A stretch of DNA of 64,000 bases from Paracoccaceae bacterium (GCA_029246285.1 JAQWNW010000022.1:1-64000), one strand, 5' to 3'; shown: positions 49,731 through 57,986, counted from the stretch's first letter. The notes: generated by a model not told the origin, from the sequence alone. Numbers and translations: made by a program.

Positions 49731-50570
49731 CTATCGTTGTCCTCTTGCCAGGAATGCAAGACGTTCAAACATGTGTACGTCTTGTTCATTTTTTAATAAT
49801 GCTCCATGTAATTTTGGTAGAGAATCCTTACCATCGCGTTTGAGATCTTCAGGGCTTAAATCTTCAGCCAGTAAAAGTTTTAACCAGTCCAAGACTTCTG
49901 AAGTAGAGGGCTTTTTCTTTAATCCTGGCGTTTCTCTTATTTCGTAGAATTGTGTTAAAGCTTGTGTGACTAACTGGGATTTTATTTTTGGAAAGTGAAC
50001 ATCAATAATCTTGCGCATGACATCATCCTCAGGAAACCGAATGTAATGGAAAAAACATCGTCTTAAAAATGCATCTGGAAGTTCTTTTTCATTGTTAGAT
50101 GTTATTATAACAATTGGTCGATTTTCTGCCTTTATAACTTCATTAGTTTCGTAAACATGAAATTCCATTTTATCTATTTCTTGTAATAAGTCATTTGGAA
50201 ACTCTATGTCGGCTTTGTCAATTTCGTCTATTAACAGAACCACCTTTTCTTGTGCTTCAAAAGCTTCCCAGAGCTTTCCTTTTTTTATATAATTTTTGAC
50301 GTCTTTAACACGTTTGTCTCCAAGCTGGCTGTCCCGTAATCTAGTTACTGCATCGTATTCATATAAACCTTGTTGAGCTTTGGTGGTCGATTTTATGTTC
50401 CACTCAATGATATTGAGATTTAGAGATTGTGCAATCTGCTTAGCAAGCTCAGTTTTGCCTGTTCCAGGTTCGCCCTTTACTAGCAGTGGGCGCTCTAGAG
50501 TTATTGAAGCATTCACTGCAATTTTCAAATCGTCAGTAGCTACGTATGCATCGGTTCCAGAAAATTTCAT
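49731..50570 (-). CDS. MoxR-family AAA+ ATPase
   Basis: A 279-residue ATPase. Walker A is GEPGTGKT (residues 33-40), Walker B VVLLIDEIDKAD (about 110-121), sensor 1 ITSNNEKELPDAFLRRCF, and arginine finger RRC. MoxR proteins act with VWA partners to remodel or load cofactors into client proteins; the VWA gene lies downstream. I chose the ATG at 50570 (MKFSGTDAYVATDDL), the family start. A TTG at 50657 would add 29 residues with no family counterpart. Confidence 0.86.
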   Translation of the reverse strand: MKFSGTDAYVATDDLKIAVNASITLERPLLVKGEPGTGKTELAKQIAQSLNLNIIEWNIKSTTKAQQGLYEYDAVTRLRDSQLGDKRVKDVKNYIKKGKLWEAFEAQEKVVLLIDEIDKADIEFPNDLLQEIDKMEFHVYETNEVIKAENRPIVIITSNNEKELPDAFLRRCFFHYIRFPEDDVMRKIIDVHFPKIKSQLVTQALTQFYEIRETPGLKKKPSTSEVLDWLKLLLAEDLSPEDLKRDGKDSLPKLHGALLKNEQDVHMFERLAFLARGQR

Positions 50571-50727
50571 TTTTGTTCCATCTTTTATTTTTTGTTTGTC
50601 TACAAGTTTATCAGACCAAAATAAACCTTCAAGATCTGGAATTACGTGGGGTGACAATAGTGTTTGATTGGGGTATGGCTCGTCGGAAACTTTGCGAATT
50701 TTGAATTTGAGAAAACTGAGGAATTTG

Positions 50728-51150
50728 ATGAATAAAAAAATAGTATTGGAGAAGAATTATATTCCAAACGAAGAAGAGCCCTTCATGAGTGATAAACAAT
50801 TAGAATACTTTCGTAAGAAGTTACTCGACTGGAAATCAGAAATTTTAGATGGTGCTCAAGATACAATAAAAGGCATGCAGACGGGCACTCGAAATATACC
50901 AGATGCAGCTGATCGAGCATCTGAGGAAACGGATAGAGCATTAGAGTTACGAACCCGCGATCGTCAACGAAAATTGATTTCTAAGATAGATGGTGCTTTG
51001 AGACGAATTGAGAATGGTGAATATGGCTATTGTGACGTGACTGGTGAGCAAATTAGCCTGAAAAGATTAAATGCACGTCCAATTGCTACCATGAGTTTGG
51101 AGGCTCAGGCCAAACATGAAAGAAAAGAGAAAGTTCATCGGGACGATTAG
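50728..51150 (+). CDS. dksA: RNA polymerase-binding factor DksA, single-cysteine form
   Basis: A 140-residue DksA. The coiled-coil tip motif DxxDxA is intact (Asp59, Asp62, Ala64), so regulation of RNA polymerase with ppGpp should be possible. The zinc finger keeps only Cys102 (YCDVTGEQ) of the four cysteines in the E. coli protein, as is known for Rhodobacter-type DksA, making it independent of zinc and possibly less oxidant-sensitive. The ATG at 50728 with GAGG six bases upstream is taken over a longer frame from 50668. It is divergent from the MoxR gene. Confidence 0.9.
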   Translation: MNKKIVLEKNYIPNEEEPFMSDKQLEYFRKKLLDWKSEILDGAQDTIKGMQTGTRNIPDAADRASEETDRALELRTRDRQRKLISKIDGALRRIENGEYGYCDVTGEQISLKRLNARPIATMSLEAQAKHERKEKVHRDD

Positions 51151-51174
51151 CTATTCATTAGTGCTGTTAGAGAT

Positions 51175-52368
51175 ATGGCCTTAAGAAATAAAAGTGTTAG
51201 TATTTTAGGCGCTGGAATAAGTGGTCTGACTTCTGCAATCGCTATGGCGCGCCTTGGGTCCAATGTTACTATTTTTGAGGGAGCCAAAAAAAACCTGAAT
51301 ACTGGTGCTGGTATTCAAATTAGTCCGAATGGTTTTGGGGTCATGAGTGCATTGGGTTTGAAAGAGGCATTAGCTTCTAAGGGCAGTGTGCTAGAATATA
51401 TAAATGTGCAGAATTACAAGAAACCCTCGTTCTCTGCTAGAGTGGATCTGAGAAACGTAACTCATGGTAATGTCCACCCACACATGGCCATTCATAGATT
51501 TGATTTAACAAATATTTTAATGAAAACTGCCATGAAATTGGGAGTTAAAATATTATTTAATAAACAAGCTACTGATATTACAAATGCTAGTGAATCGGTA
51601 AAAATTAAATTTAGTGATGAGACATTTCATGAATGCCAAATTCTAGTTGGGGCTGATGGGATACATTCTTTAACAAGAAAGTTCATTGGATGTGATGAAA
51701 AGCCAAAGTTTACTGGTAAAGTTGCTTGGCGAGCTCTCATAGAAAGTAAATTTATTCCATTAAATGACATCCCAAATGAAGCAACTATCAGGTTTGGCCC
51801 AAATCGCCATATTGTGACTTATCCCATAAGGGATGGTAAACTCATAAATTTGGTGGCAGTGGAGAAGCGAGAGGAATGGACGGCTGAGGGTTGGGATCTG
51901 CCTGACAATAGAGCAAATTTGGAGAAATCTTTTCAGCATTGGCCGACGACTGTTCGAAAGTTATTAAGTGTAGCAGAAAATATTAAACTATGGGGTCTTT
52001 TTGTTCACGAGCTTCCTCACAAATGGCATTCCGATCTGGCCGTATTAATTGGGGATGCGTGCCATCCAATGGTTCCTTTTCTCGGACAAGGAGCAAATAT
52101 GGCTATAGAAGATGCGTGGGTCTTAGCCGAAGAATTAGATAATTCAAATAATGTTTTAGATGCTTTCAAAAGGTTTCAAGCTCGTAGATATAGGCGAATT
52201 ACTAAAGTTGCTTCAGCTTCTTCATCAAATGGGGATATCTATCACGCTGTTGGAGTCCGAGCAAATTTAATTAATATAGGTATGAAGGCCTCATATCGGT
52301 TAAAACCTAGTTTTATACAAAGTAAGTATGATTGGTTGTACGGTGTTGACGTTAGTCGGGGTGATTAA
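51175..52368 (+). CDS. FAD-dependent monooxygenase, salicylate-hydroxylase-like
   Basis: A 397-residue class A flavoprotein hydroxylase. The FAD motif is ILGAGISGLTSAIAMARLG (about residues 10-28), the GADGIHS (DG) motif lies near 158, and the GDACHPMVPFLGQGANMAIEDA motif (GD) near 290-311. It resembles 3-hydroxybenzoate/salicylate 1-hydroxylase homologues and also ubiquinone hydroxylases. The substrate is not fixed by sequence. It begins 24 bases after dksA and converges with xthA. Confidence 0.82.
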   Translation: MALRNKSVSILGAGISGLTSAIAMARLGSNVTIFEGAKKNLNTGAGIQISPNGFGVMSALGLKEALASKGSVLEYINVQNYKKPSFSARVDLRNVTHGNVHPHMAIHRFDLTNILMKTAMKLGVKILFNKQATDITNASESVKIKFSDETFHECQILVGADGIHSLTRKFIGCDEKPKFTGKVAWRALIESKFIPLNDIPNEATIRFGPNRHIVTYPIRDGKLINLVAVEKREEWTAEGWDLPDNRANLEKSFQHWPTTVRKLLSVAENIKLWGLFVHELPHKWHSDLAVLIGDACHPMVPFLGQGANMAIEDAWVLAEELDNSNNVLDAFKRFQARRYRRITKVASASSSNGDIYHAVGVRANLINIGMKASYRLKPSFIQSKYDWLYGVDVSRGD

Positions 52369-53144
52369 ATTTTTAAGTCTACCCAAATAGGCACATGATC
52401 AGACGGTTTTTCACGGCCTCTCATATATCTATCAATTTGGCAATCTTCTAGCAGATCAGCACAGTTTGGGTTTAGCAAGAAATGATCAATTCGGATGCCG
52501 TCATTTTTATTCCAAGCTCCTGCTTGAAAATCCCAAAAAGTGTAATTCATGGGCTCACTATTTTGACATCTAAACGCATCAGTGAAGCCGAGATTGAGAA
52601 GTTTTTGAAACTCATTTCTAGACTCGGGTAAATGTAATGCATCGTTAATCCATTTATCAGGTGAATTGGCATCTTCTGATTGCGGTATAACATTATAATC
52701 ACCCGCCATTAGGGCAGGCTCTTCTAGTTTTATCAATTCAGTTGCACGATTAAACAAGCGGTCCATCCAAGCCAGTTTATAATCATATTTAGGCCCAGGT
52801 GTGGGGTTTCCATTTGGCAGATATAAGCAACATACCCTAACTGGTGTGCTCGACATTACTGATGCTTCTATCCATCTAGATTGATCATCATCAGTATTAC
52901 CAGGAAGACCTCGTTTTACATCCTCCAATGGAAATTTTGATAAAATTGCGACGCCATTAAATGATTTTTGACCAAAGGTTTCAACAATGTAGCCTTTGTC
53001 TTCAAAAATTGTTCTTGGAAAGTTTTCATCAATTGATTTTATCTCTTGCAGAAGGGCAACGTCAGGTTGTGTTTCATCTAACCACTCTAAAATTCGAGGT
53101 AAGCGAGCCTTTATTCCATTGATATTATAAGTAGCAATTCTCAA
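52365..53144 (-). CDS. xthA: Exodeoxyribonuclease III
   Basis: An AP endonuclease/3'-exonuclease of base-excision repair, 259 residues. It has NINGIKARLPRILEWLDETQPDVALLQEIK with the metal-binding Glu (about residue 37), the AGDYNVIP motif (catalytic Asp/Asn, about 148) and the C-terminal SDHVPIWV with its catalytic His (about 250). It converges with the monooxygenase gene (four-base overlap) and is 37 bases after erpA. Confidence 0.94.
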   Translation of the reverse strand: MRIATYNINGIKARLPRILEWLDETQPDVALLQEIKSIDENFPRTIFEDKGYIVETFGQKSFNGVAILSKFPLEDVKRGLPGNTDDDQSRWIEASVMSSTPVRVCCLYLPNGNPTPGPKYDYKLAWMDRLFNRATELIKLEEPALMAGDYNVIPQSEDANSPDKWINDALHLPESRNEFQKLLNLGFTDAFRCQNSEPMNYTFWDFQAGAWNKNDGIRIDHFLLNPNCADLLEDCQIDRYMRGREKPSDHVPIWVDLKI

Positions 53145-53181
53145 TAGTTTTCTTTTCTTTTATGGTCTTTTTTATAATGGA

Positions 53182-53514
53182 CTAAACTGAAAACGATGTG
53201 CCACAGCCACAGCTTGATGTGGCATTCGGATTATTAATAACGAACCGTGCACCAATTAGCTCATCGCTAAAGTCAATGACTGCATTGGACAAAAATGGTA
53301 AGGAAATACTGTCTATTAAAACTTTCTCTCCCAACTTTTCTAGAATAAGATCGTCATCTTTTGGATGGTCAAGCTCAATCAAATATTGAAATCCAGAACA
53401 CCCACCACCCTCAACAGCTACTCGAAGCGATTTTGGATTATCTTGATCAGAGTTTATTTCCGCCAATCGTTGAAAGGCTCGTTCAGTTACTTGCGGTGGT
53501 AGTGTGATATCCAT
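53182..53514 (-). CDS. erpA: Iron-sulfur insertion protein, ErpA/IscA type
   Basis: An A-type carrier of 110 residues with the three conserved cysteines: Cys39 in GGGCSGFQY and the pair in the C-terminal SSCGCGTSF. It passes Fe-S clusters to apoproteins, which in this genome include complex I. The position beside dgt, divergent, and xthA downstream is the Rhodobacterales arrangement. ErpA versus IscA cannot be separated with certainty by sequence. Confidence 0.87.
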   Translation of the reverse strand: MDITLPPQVTERAFQRLAEINSDQDNPKSLRVAVEGGGCSGFQYLIELDHPKDDDLILEKLGEKVLIDSISLPFLSNAVIDFSDELIGARFVINNPNATSSCGCGTSFSV

Positions 53515-53551
53515 CTGTGGCCGTTTTGGGTTTTGTTACGCTTCATTGAGT

Positions 53552-53580
53552 AGTATAGTCTGTCCTGACGTTAACAGCAA
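53552..53580 (-). promoter_or_regulatory. Promoter of erpA
   Basis: On the minus strand TTGCTG (53580-53575), a 17-base spacer, then TATACT (53557-53552), about 38 bases upstream of the erpA start. The divergent dgt gene may use an overlapping -10 (TATAGT at 53554-53559 on the plus strand), so the two promoters probably compete for RNA polymerase. Confidence 0.5.
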
Positions 53581-53586
53581 GAACTG

Positions 53587-54762
53587 GTGCAAAGAATGAT
53601 TGCGCTTTATGCAAGTAATCCTGAAGAGTCAAAAGGCAGATTATATTTTGAGGAAAGAAAAGATTTTAGAACCTGTTTTCAACGGGATCGCGATCGGGTT
53701 ATTCATTCATCTGCGTTTAGACGTCTAAAACACAAAACTCAGGTGTTTGTGGCGCACGAAGGAGATTATTATCGAACTCGATTAACACATTCAATTGAGG
53801 TAGCCCAAGTTGCACGAACGATAGCCAAACAATTAAGATTAAATGATGAATTGACTGAGGCAATAGCTTTGGCACATGATCTTGGTCATACTCCTTTTGG
53901 CCATACTGGTGAGGAAGCATTAAATTTATTGATGAAACCATATGGTGGCTTTGATCATAATGCCCAGTCTTTAAAAGTGGTTACATATTTAGAGCAACAC
54001 TATGCAAACTGGGATGGGTTAAATCTAACTTGGGAAACTTTAGAAGGACTTGCTAAGCATAATGGGCCGGTTATCCAAAACATTCCAATGGCTTTGATGG
54101 AATATTCTCAACGACATGATTTAGAATTTCATACCAATGCGAGTGCTGAAGCTCAAGTTGCTGCTATTTCGGATGATATAGCGTATAATAATCATGATTT
54201 GCATGATGGGCTTAGGGCTGGTTTGTTTACGGTTGAGGATATGAAAGAAATTCCTCTATTAAGAAAATGTTTTGAAATGATTGATAAAAACTACTCAAAC
54301 ATTGACTCCTATAGAGGAACTCATGAGGCATTACGGCTGTTATTTGGCGAAATGGTCACAGATGTGATAAAAACTAGCGAAAATTATATATTTGATGTCG
54401 GATTTAATAGCGTTGATGAGATCAGAAATCATGACCAAAAGGTCATTAAATTTTCTATCGGTATGTGGGATGATTTAAAGTTAATCAGGGAATTTTTATT
54501 TGTTAACATGTATCGTGCTCCGTCGGTAGTGCTGAGGCGCACGGAGGCTAAAAAGATTGTTCAAAAATTATTTGACTCCTATTTGGATAAGCCTGAGGAG
54601 ATGCCGGCTGCATGGCAAACAAGTCTGAATATAGCTAGCAACAAAATAGATTTGGCTAGGGTAGTTTCCGACTATATTGCTGGTATGACCGATCGATTTG
54701 CTTATTCTGAAGCGGAACGATTTAATCTATCAGTTAGCAATCAATATTTAAACTATATTTGA
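53587..54762 (+). CDS. dgt: Deoxyguanosinetriphosphate triphosphohydrolase-like protein
   Basis: A 391-residue HD-domain dNTPase that removes triphosphate from dGTP or related nucleotides. The metal residues are THSIEVAQVART (His), ALAHDLGHTPFGHTGEEAL (His-Asp, His) and a later Asp in ISDDIAYNNHD. The N-terminal FQRDRDRVIHSSAFRRLKHKTQVF block is typical. A GTG at 53587 opens the frame, and an ATG at 53596 three codons on is equally likely. It is divergent from erpA; argS, often next in Rhodobacterales, is absent. Confidence 0.9.
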   Translation: MQRMIALYASNPEESKGRLYFEERKDFRTCFQRDRDRVIHSSAFRRLKHKTQVFVAHEGDYYRTRLTHSIEVAQVARTIAKQLRLNDELTEAIALAHDLGHTPFGHTGEEALNLLMKPYGGFDHNAQSLKVVTYLEQHYANWDGLNLTWETLEGLAKHNGPVIQNIPMALMEYSQRHDLEFHTNASAEAQVAAISDDIAYNNHDLHDGLRAGLFTVEDMKEIPLLRKCFEMIDKNYSNIDSYRGTHEALRLLFGEMVTDVIKTSENYIFDVGFNSVDEIRNHDQKVIKFSIGMWDDLKLIREFLFVNMYRAPSVVLRRTEAKKIVQKLFDSYLDKPEEMPAAWQTSLNIASNKIDLARVVSDYIAGMTDRFAYSEAERFNLSVSNQYLNYI

Positions 54763-54774
54763 AATCTGTTCCTA

Positions 54775-54924
54775 TTATGCAGACTTGGATTTAAATAAAT
54801 CTACGACGGTAGCAGCTAAAATAAACCAAGCTAGGCGAACTTTACTTAGCTTACCTGGTTTTTTACGCAAAACGTGGTATTTATCAATACCACATTGAGT
54901 TTTGATTGTCTTAGGATGTCTCAT
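54775..54924 (-). CDS. Possible 49-residue basic protein
   Basis: A minus-strand frame with ATG at 54924 and TAA at 54775. The peptide is strongly basic (about 12 Lys/Arg) in its first 30 residues, then has a hydrophobic stretch (LAWFILAATVVDLF) and a KSKSA tail. A weak ribosome-binding site precedes it. It overlaps candidate RNA hairpins at 54824-54864 and 54874-54893 in the gap after dgt. It may be chance, but the ATG-to-TAA frame and amphipathic composition are suggestive. No homologue is known to me. Confidence 0.3.
   Translation of the reverse strand: MRHPKTIKTQCGIDKYHVLRKKPGKLSKVRLAWFILAATVVDLFKSKSA
54824..54864 (+). terminator. Possible terminator after dgt
   Basis: Arms AACCAAGCTA (54824-54833) and TAGCT...TGGTT (54847-54860, with a four-base bulge), followed by TTTT. 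The hairpin is 61 bases after the dgt stop on the plus strand. The bulge makes it only moderately convincing. It overlaps the possible minus-strand 49-residue gene. Confidence 0.3.
54874..54893. repeat. Perfect hairpin in the gap after dgt
   Basis: Eight-base arms GTGGTATT and AATACCAC around the loop TATC. No T-run follows on either strand. It lies inside the possible 49-residue gene. The role is unknown: RNA structure or a protein-binding site. Confidence 0.45.
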
Positions 54925-54959
54925 GACTTAGAGATAAGTTTACAAATCAAATAATCAAG

Positions 54960-55222
54960 ACAATTTATTTATTTCAGTTATTATTTTTAACTTAAATGGC
55001 GGTGTTCGCAGACATGCGAGGTGAGGTATAGGCAGCACTTCGTTTTAATATCTCCCTCTTACCAAAACCCACCCTCGCCAAATGAGCTTGTGAGTAAAGG
55101 CTGTAGTTTCGCTGATATCAAGGCCTCAGGCGAAGCATCACGCAAAACCTTCGTCTGTATCGCAGTGAAACAACGCGGTAATTCACGCAATTATGGGCTA
55201 GTGTGCTATCTGGGGAAGCAGA
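54960..55222. other. G+C-richer tract without identified gene beside tRNA-Arg
   Basis: About 260 bases, counted by eye at about 47% G+C from 55021 onward, against roughly 36% in the surroundings. It contains a small hairpin at 55006-55019 (TCGCA-GACA-TGCGA) and a longer pairing between TTCGC and GCGAA (around 55108-55134). A plus-strand frame at 55021-55260 runs into the tRNA gene and is judged spurious. It could hold a structured RNA, the remains of a transferred segment, or the trailer of the tRNA transcript. No known RNA family was recognised. Confidence 0.4.
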
Positions 55223-55299
55223 TGGCGGACCGAGGAGGATTCGAACCCCCGACCCCCTGATTCGTAGTCAGGTACTCTATCCAGCTGAGCTATCGGTCC
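55223..55299 (-). tRNA. tRNA-Arg (ACG anticodon)
   Basis: A 77-base cloverleaf on the minus strand, 5' end at 55299. The acceptor arm is GGACCGA with TCGGTCC, then discriminator G and encoded CCA. The D-arm GCTC contains the AGCTGGATA loop, the anticodon stem CCTGA/TCAGG has loop CTACGAA (anticodon ACG, so reads CGN with inosine), and the T-arm has GGTTCGAAT. It is the only tRNA in the window. Confidence 0.95.
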
Positions 55300-55309
55300 G
55301 CTATCGAGC

Positions 55310-55338
55310 GATTTAGACGCGCTGGCGATATATTGCAA
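55310..55338 (-). promoter_or_regulatory. Candidate promoter of tRNA-Arg
   Basis: On the minus strand TTGCAA (55338-55333), 17 bases, then TAAATC (55315-55310), 11 bases upstream of the mature tRNA 5' end. Spacing and position fit a tRNA promoter. The boxes are moderately matched. Confidence 0.4.
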
Positions 55339-55387
55339 CAATTAATGTGCTTATTAAGATTTAACCTTTAGATTTTTTGTTAATTAT

Positions 55388-56089
55388 TTAATTTTCAATT
55401 AGGCCAGATCTTTTTAGAATAATAGGAATCAGAGATAACACGCAAAGCCCGAATAGTGGACCAATTATGTAAGGTTCAAATATTATATTAAAGTTTGGTT
55501 TCTGATTATTTGCGAATATTTCACTTAGGCCAACACCCAACCAGGTAAAGACTAATCCACCAGGAATAATTCCAAGATATGTTGTCACGAAAAACCGTTT
55601 AAGTGATACATCAAATAATGCTGGAGCTATATTTGCAACTGCAAAAGGAATGATTGGAATCAGCCGAATTAATAAAAGATAACTTATTTCATTTTTTCTT
55701 ATACCATCTCTAAATTTTCGTATGGTTCCGTCTGAGGTATCAATTTTCTGGGTTAGTTTTTTTCCAAATCCGTGCTTTGCAGTTAAAAAAATTAAAGTTG
55801 CACCACATGTCGCGGCAGTTACATTTAAAAAAGCCCCAAATCCTAATCCAAATAAGAATCCACCTGTTAAGGAGGCTATAGGAGAACCAGGTAAGGCAAA
55901 GGTGACCAAGACAATGTATGAGATGAAGAAAATTAGCGCTGAAATCCAATAATTGTTATTTTTGAAGTCCAATATAGCCGCATGATTTTGGTTGAGCGTC
56001 TCAAAAGATAAAAATTCTCTGAAAAACATAAAGCCAACGATAGCAACGATAATAATAATTAACGGAAAAAAAATTCGTTTTGATAGCAA
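55388..56089 (-). CDS. TVP38/TMEM64-family membrane protein
   Basis: A 233-residue integral membrane protein with about six hydrophobic segments of the SNARE-associated/DedA superfamily. The central motif is FALPGSPIASLTGGFLFGLGFGAFLNVTAATCGATLIF (about residues 65-102), with a second glycine/proline-rich region (LIRLIPIIPFAVANIAPALFDVSLKRFFVTTYLGIIPGGLVFTWLG). The family has suggested roles in lipid scrambling and membrane homeostasis. The gene is on its own between the tRNA and the rpmH region. Confidence 0.85.
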   Translation of the reverse strand: MLSKRIFFPLIIIIVAIVGFMFFREFLSFETLNQNHAAILDFKNNNYWISALIFFISYIVLVTFALPGSPIASLTGGFLFGLGFGAFLNVTAATCGATLIFLTAKHGFGKKLTQKIDTSDGTIRKFRDGIRKNEISYLLLIRLIPIIPFAVANIAPALFDVSLKRFFVTTYLGIIPGGLVFTWLGVGLSEIFANNQKPNFNIIFEPYIIGPLFGLCVLSLIPIILKRSGLIEN

Positions 56090-56233
56090 TGAACTTTAAC
56101 CTTCTCTTAATTATTTTTCTGATATAACTATTTAATGGATCGCGATAGAGTAAATCGAGTTACTTCTGCAAGTCTTTTTTAATGAGCGCATTCAATAAAT
56201 ATATCATTTAGTCTTGTAGTGTTAGTAAATCAA

Positions 56234-56262
56234 TTGACTTCGCTTAAAAGTCAGCCTAAGTA
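56234..56262 (+). promoter_or_regulatory. Candidate promoter of the rpmH operon
   Basis: TTGACT at 56234-56239, a 17-base spacer and TAAGTA at 56257-56262, about 64 bases upstream of rpmH. It is the best pair in the 236-base spacer before rpmH. Confidence 0.4.
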
Positions 56263-56325
56263 GGCGCTCTGAATTAGATGATCAATTAATTTAAGCTTTT
56301 AAAGGTCCTTTTAGGAGAGAATAAA

Positions 56326-56460
56326 ATGAAAAGAACTTTTCAACCAAGTAATCTTGTTCGTAAACGTAGACATGGATTTCGCTCTCGGATGGCAACAAAA
56401 GCGGGTAGAAAAATTCTTAACGCCAGAAGAGCCCGAGGCCGTAAGTCATTGTCGGCCTGA
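56326..56460 (+). CDS. rpmH: 50S ribosomal protein L34
   Basis: A 44-residue, highly basic ribosomal protein. The sequence [18 protein letters not shown] and the [17 protein letters not shown] end are canonical. An AGGAGAGA ribosome-binding site precedes the ATG. It begins the rpmH-rnpA-yidD-ttcA-yidC run. Confidence 0.98.
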   Translation: MKRTFQPSNLVRKRRHGFRSRMATKAGRKILNARRARGRKSLSA

Positions 56461-56490
56461 CTTTAATAGATAATTGGTGGGTTTTTGAAG

Positions 56491-56529
56491 ATGAGCGAAC
56501 CTTATCTCAATTCTCAAAAGACGAAATGA
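56491..56529 (+). CDS. Possible 12-codon leader peptide before rnpA
   Basis: A tiny frame with ATG at 56491, a GAAG just upstream, and a TGA that overlaps the rnpA start (ATGA). It could couple rnpA translation to that of rpmH. It may also be just a chance frame in the rpmH-rnpA gap. Confidence 0.3.
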   Translation: MSEPYLNSQKTK

Positions 56530-56876
56530 CAGATCAGTTAGTTGTAAGGTTAAAAAACCGTAGTGACTTTATTAATATAGCAAGAAAAAATGTCTTCCAT
56601 TCGAAGGCATTTGTTTTACAAGCGTGTGAAAGATCAGATTCTTTAAAGAAAATTGGTGTAGGTTTTACTTGTTCAAAAAAAGTTGGAAACGCCGTATCTA
56701 GAAATAAAGCCAAGCGAAGATTAAAAGAAATCGCGAAAATTGTCATTCCCAAGTATGGAAAAATTGGTTGGAATTATGTATTAATTGGCAGACAGGCTCA
56801 AACGGTTGATACTAAGTTAAGTTTAATGATTGAAGATTTAAAAAATGGGATAACAAAGGTACATTCGAAGAATTAA
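56526..56876 (+). CDS. rnpA: Ribonuclease P protein component
   Basis: The protein subunit of RNase P, 116 residues, which helps the catalytic RNA mature tRNA 5' ends. The RNA-binding signature is VGFTCSKKVGNAVSRNKAKRRLKE (about residues 40-64, the RNR motif). The ATG at 56526 lies 65 bases after rpmH. The 12-codon leader ends exactly over it. Confidence 0.95.
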   Translation: MTDQLVVRLKNRSDFINIARKNVFHSKAFVLQACERSDSLKKIGVGFTCSKKVGNAVSRNKAKRRLKEIAKIVIPKYGKIGWNYVLIGRQAQTVDTKLSLMIEDLKNGITKVHSKN

Positions 56877-56917
56877 AGAATACTCTCATATATTAACAAA
56901 CGTAATAAATATTGGCA

Positions 56918-57157
56918 ATGAATCCACTTGTATATCTTATAATAATACCGATTAGAGCATATAGCCTTTTTGTGAGTCCTTGGCTTGGTAAAAATTGCCG
57001 TTTTCAACCGACTTGTTCAGAATATGTTATTGAAGCTCTTAGAGTTTATGGGATTTTTAAAGGATCGTGGCTGGGATTAAAACGAGTTAGTAGGTGCAAT
57101 CCACTAGCTGAGTGTGGTTATGATCCTGTGCCAGAAAAGAATACTCATGCTCGATAA
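56918..57157 (+). CDS. yidD: Membrane-protein insertion efficiency factor YidD
   Basis: A 79-residue protein with the family sequence [45 protein letters not shown], containing three conserved cysteines. It has an N-terminal amphipathic helix. It is thought to help YidC-dependent insertion, and yidC lies nearby. The ATG at 56918 is taken over an in-frame TTG at 56912. It overlaps ttcA by 11 bases. Confidence 0.94.
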   Translation: MNPLVYLIIIPIRAYSLFVSPWLGKNCRFQPTCSEYVIEALRVYGIFKGSWLGLKRVSRCNPLAECGYDPVPEKNTHAR

Positions 57158-57986
57158 TGATTCTGAAATTCATCCTTTATTTGAAAATGCTCCAAATACA
57201 ACTGAGTTTAAAAAATTGAGAAAGCGATTAATAAGGCAAACTCGAGAGGCAATTGAAACTTATGGCATGATAAAACCTGGTGCAAAATGGCTTGTCTGTT
57301 TGTCTGGGGGCAAGGATAGTTACACCTTATTAGCACTATTGTATGAATTAAAGTGGAGAGGATTATTACCTGTTGATTTGCTTGCATGCAATCTTGATCA
57401 AGGGCAGCCGGGCTTTCCTTCAGGTACTCTACCTGAATTCTTAAAGAGAATGGCTGTACCTCATCGAATTGAGTACCAAGATACATATTCCATCGTAAAA
57501 TCTAAAATACCAACTGGTAAAACATACTGCTCCATGTGTTCACGGTTGCGTCGAGGTATTTTGTACAGAATAGCCCGAGAAGAAGGCTGCTCTTCAATTG
57601 TTCTTGGGCATCATCGTGACGATATCTTGGAAACTTTTTTTATGAATTTGTTTCATGGTGGCCGTTTGGCCAGTATGCCACCAAAACTTGTAAATGAAGA
57701 GGGAGATTTGTTTTTATACCGCCCTTTGTCATTCGTTTCAGAAATTGATTGTGAGAAATTTTCTAACGCATTAAATTTTCCTATAATTCCATGTGATTTA
57801 TGTGGCAGCCAAGATGGTTTGCAAAGACAGCAAGTTAAACAACTATTAAACGAATGGGAACGCCGCACTCCTGGTAGAAAGCAGGTTATGTTTCGCAGTT
57901 TACTGAATGCACGTCCAAGTCACCTTTTAGATACTAATCTGTTCGATTTTGTTAATTTAAGAATCAATCATAAATTTGAGGAATAG
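57147..57986 (+). CDS. ttcA: tRNA 2-thiocytidine synthetase TtcA
   Basis: Adds sulfur to C32 of certain tRNAs, with an Fe-S cluster. The 279-residue protein has the PP-loop ATPase motif SGGKDSY (about residues 53-59), the CSMC pair (about 129-132) for cluster binding, and the [10 protein letters not shown] block. A third conserved Cys lies in PCDLCGSQ. The ATG at 57147 overlaps yidD and gives the family length; upstream starts at 57114 or 57120 are inside yidD. Confidence 0.92.
   Translation: MLDNDSEIHPLFENAPNTTEFKKLRKRLIRQTREAIETYGMIKPGAKWLVCLSGGKDSYTLLALLYELKWRGLLPVDLLACNLDQGQPGFPSGTLPEFLKRMAVPHRIEYQDTYSIVKSKIPTGKTYCSMCSRLRRGILYRIAREEGCSSIVLGHHRDDILETFFMNLFHGGRLASMPPKLVNEEGDLFLYRPLSFVSEIDCEKFSNALNFPIIPCDLCGSQDGLQRQQVKQLLNEWERRTPGRKQVMFRSLLNARPSHLLDTNLFDFVNLRINHKFEE

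Noticed and set aside
55021-55260. A 79-residue plus-strand frame ending in ADRGGFEPPTP
   Set aside because: The end is the translated reverse complement of the tRNA-Arg gene, a well-known false protein. The upstream part has no ribosome-binding site or family match.
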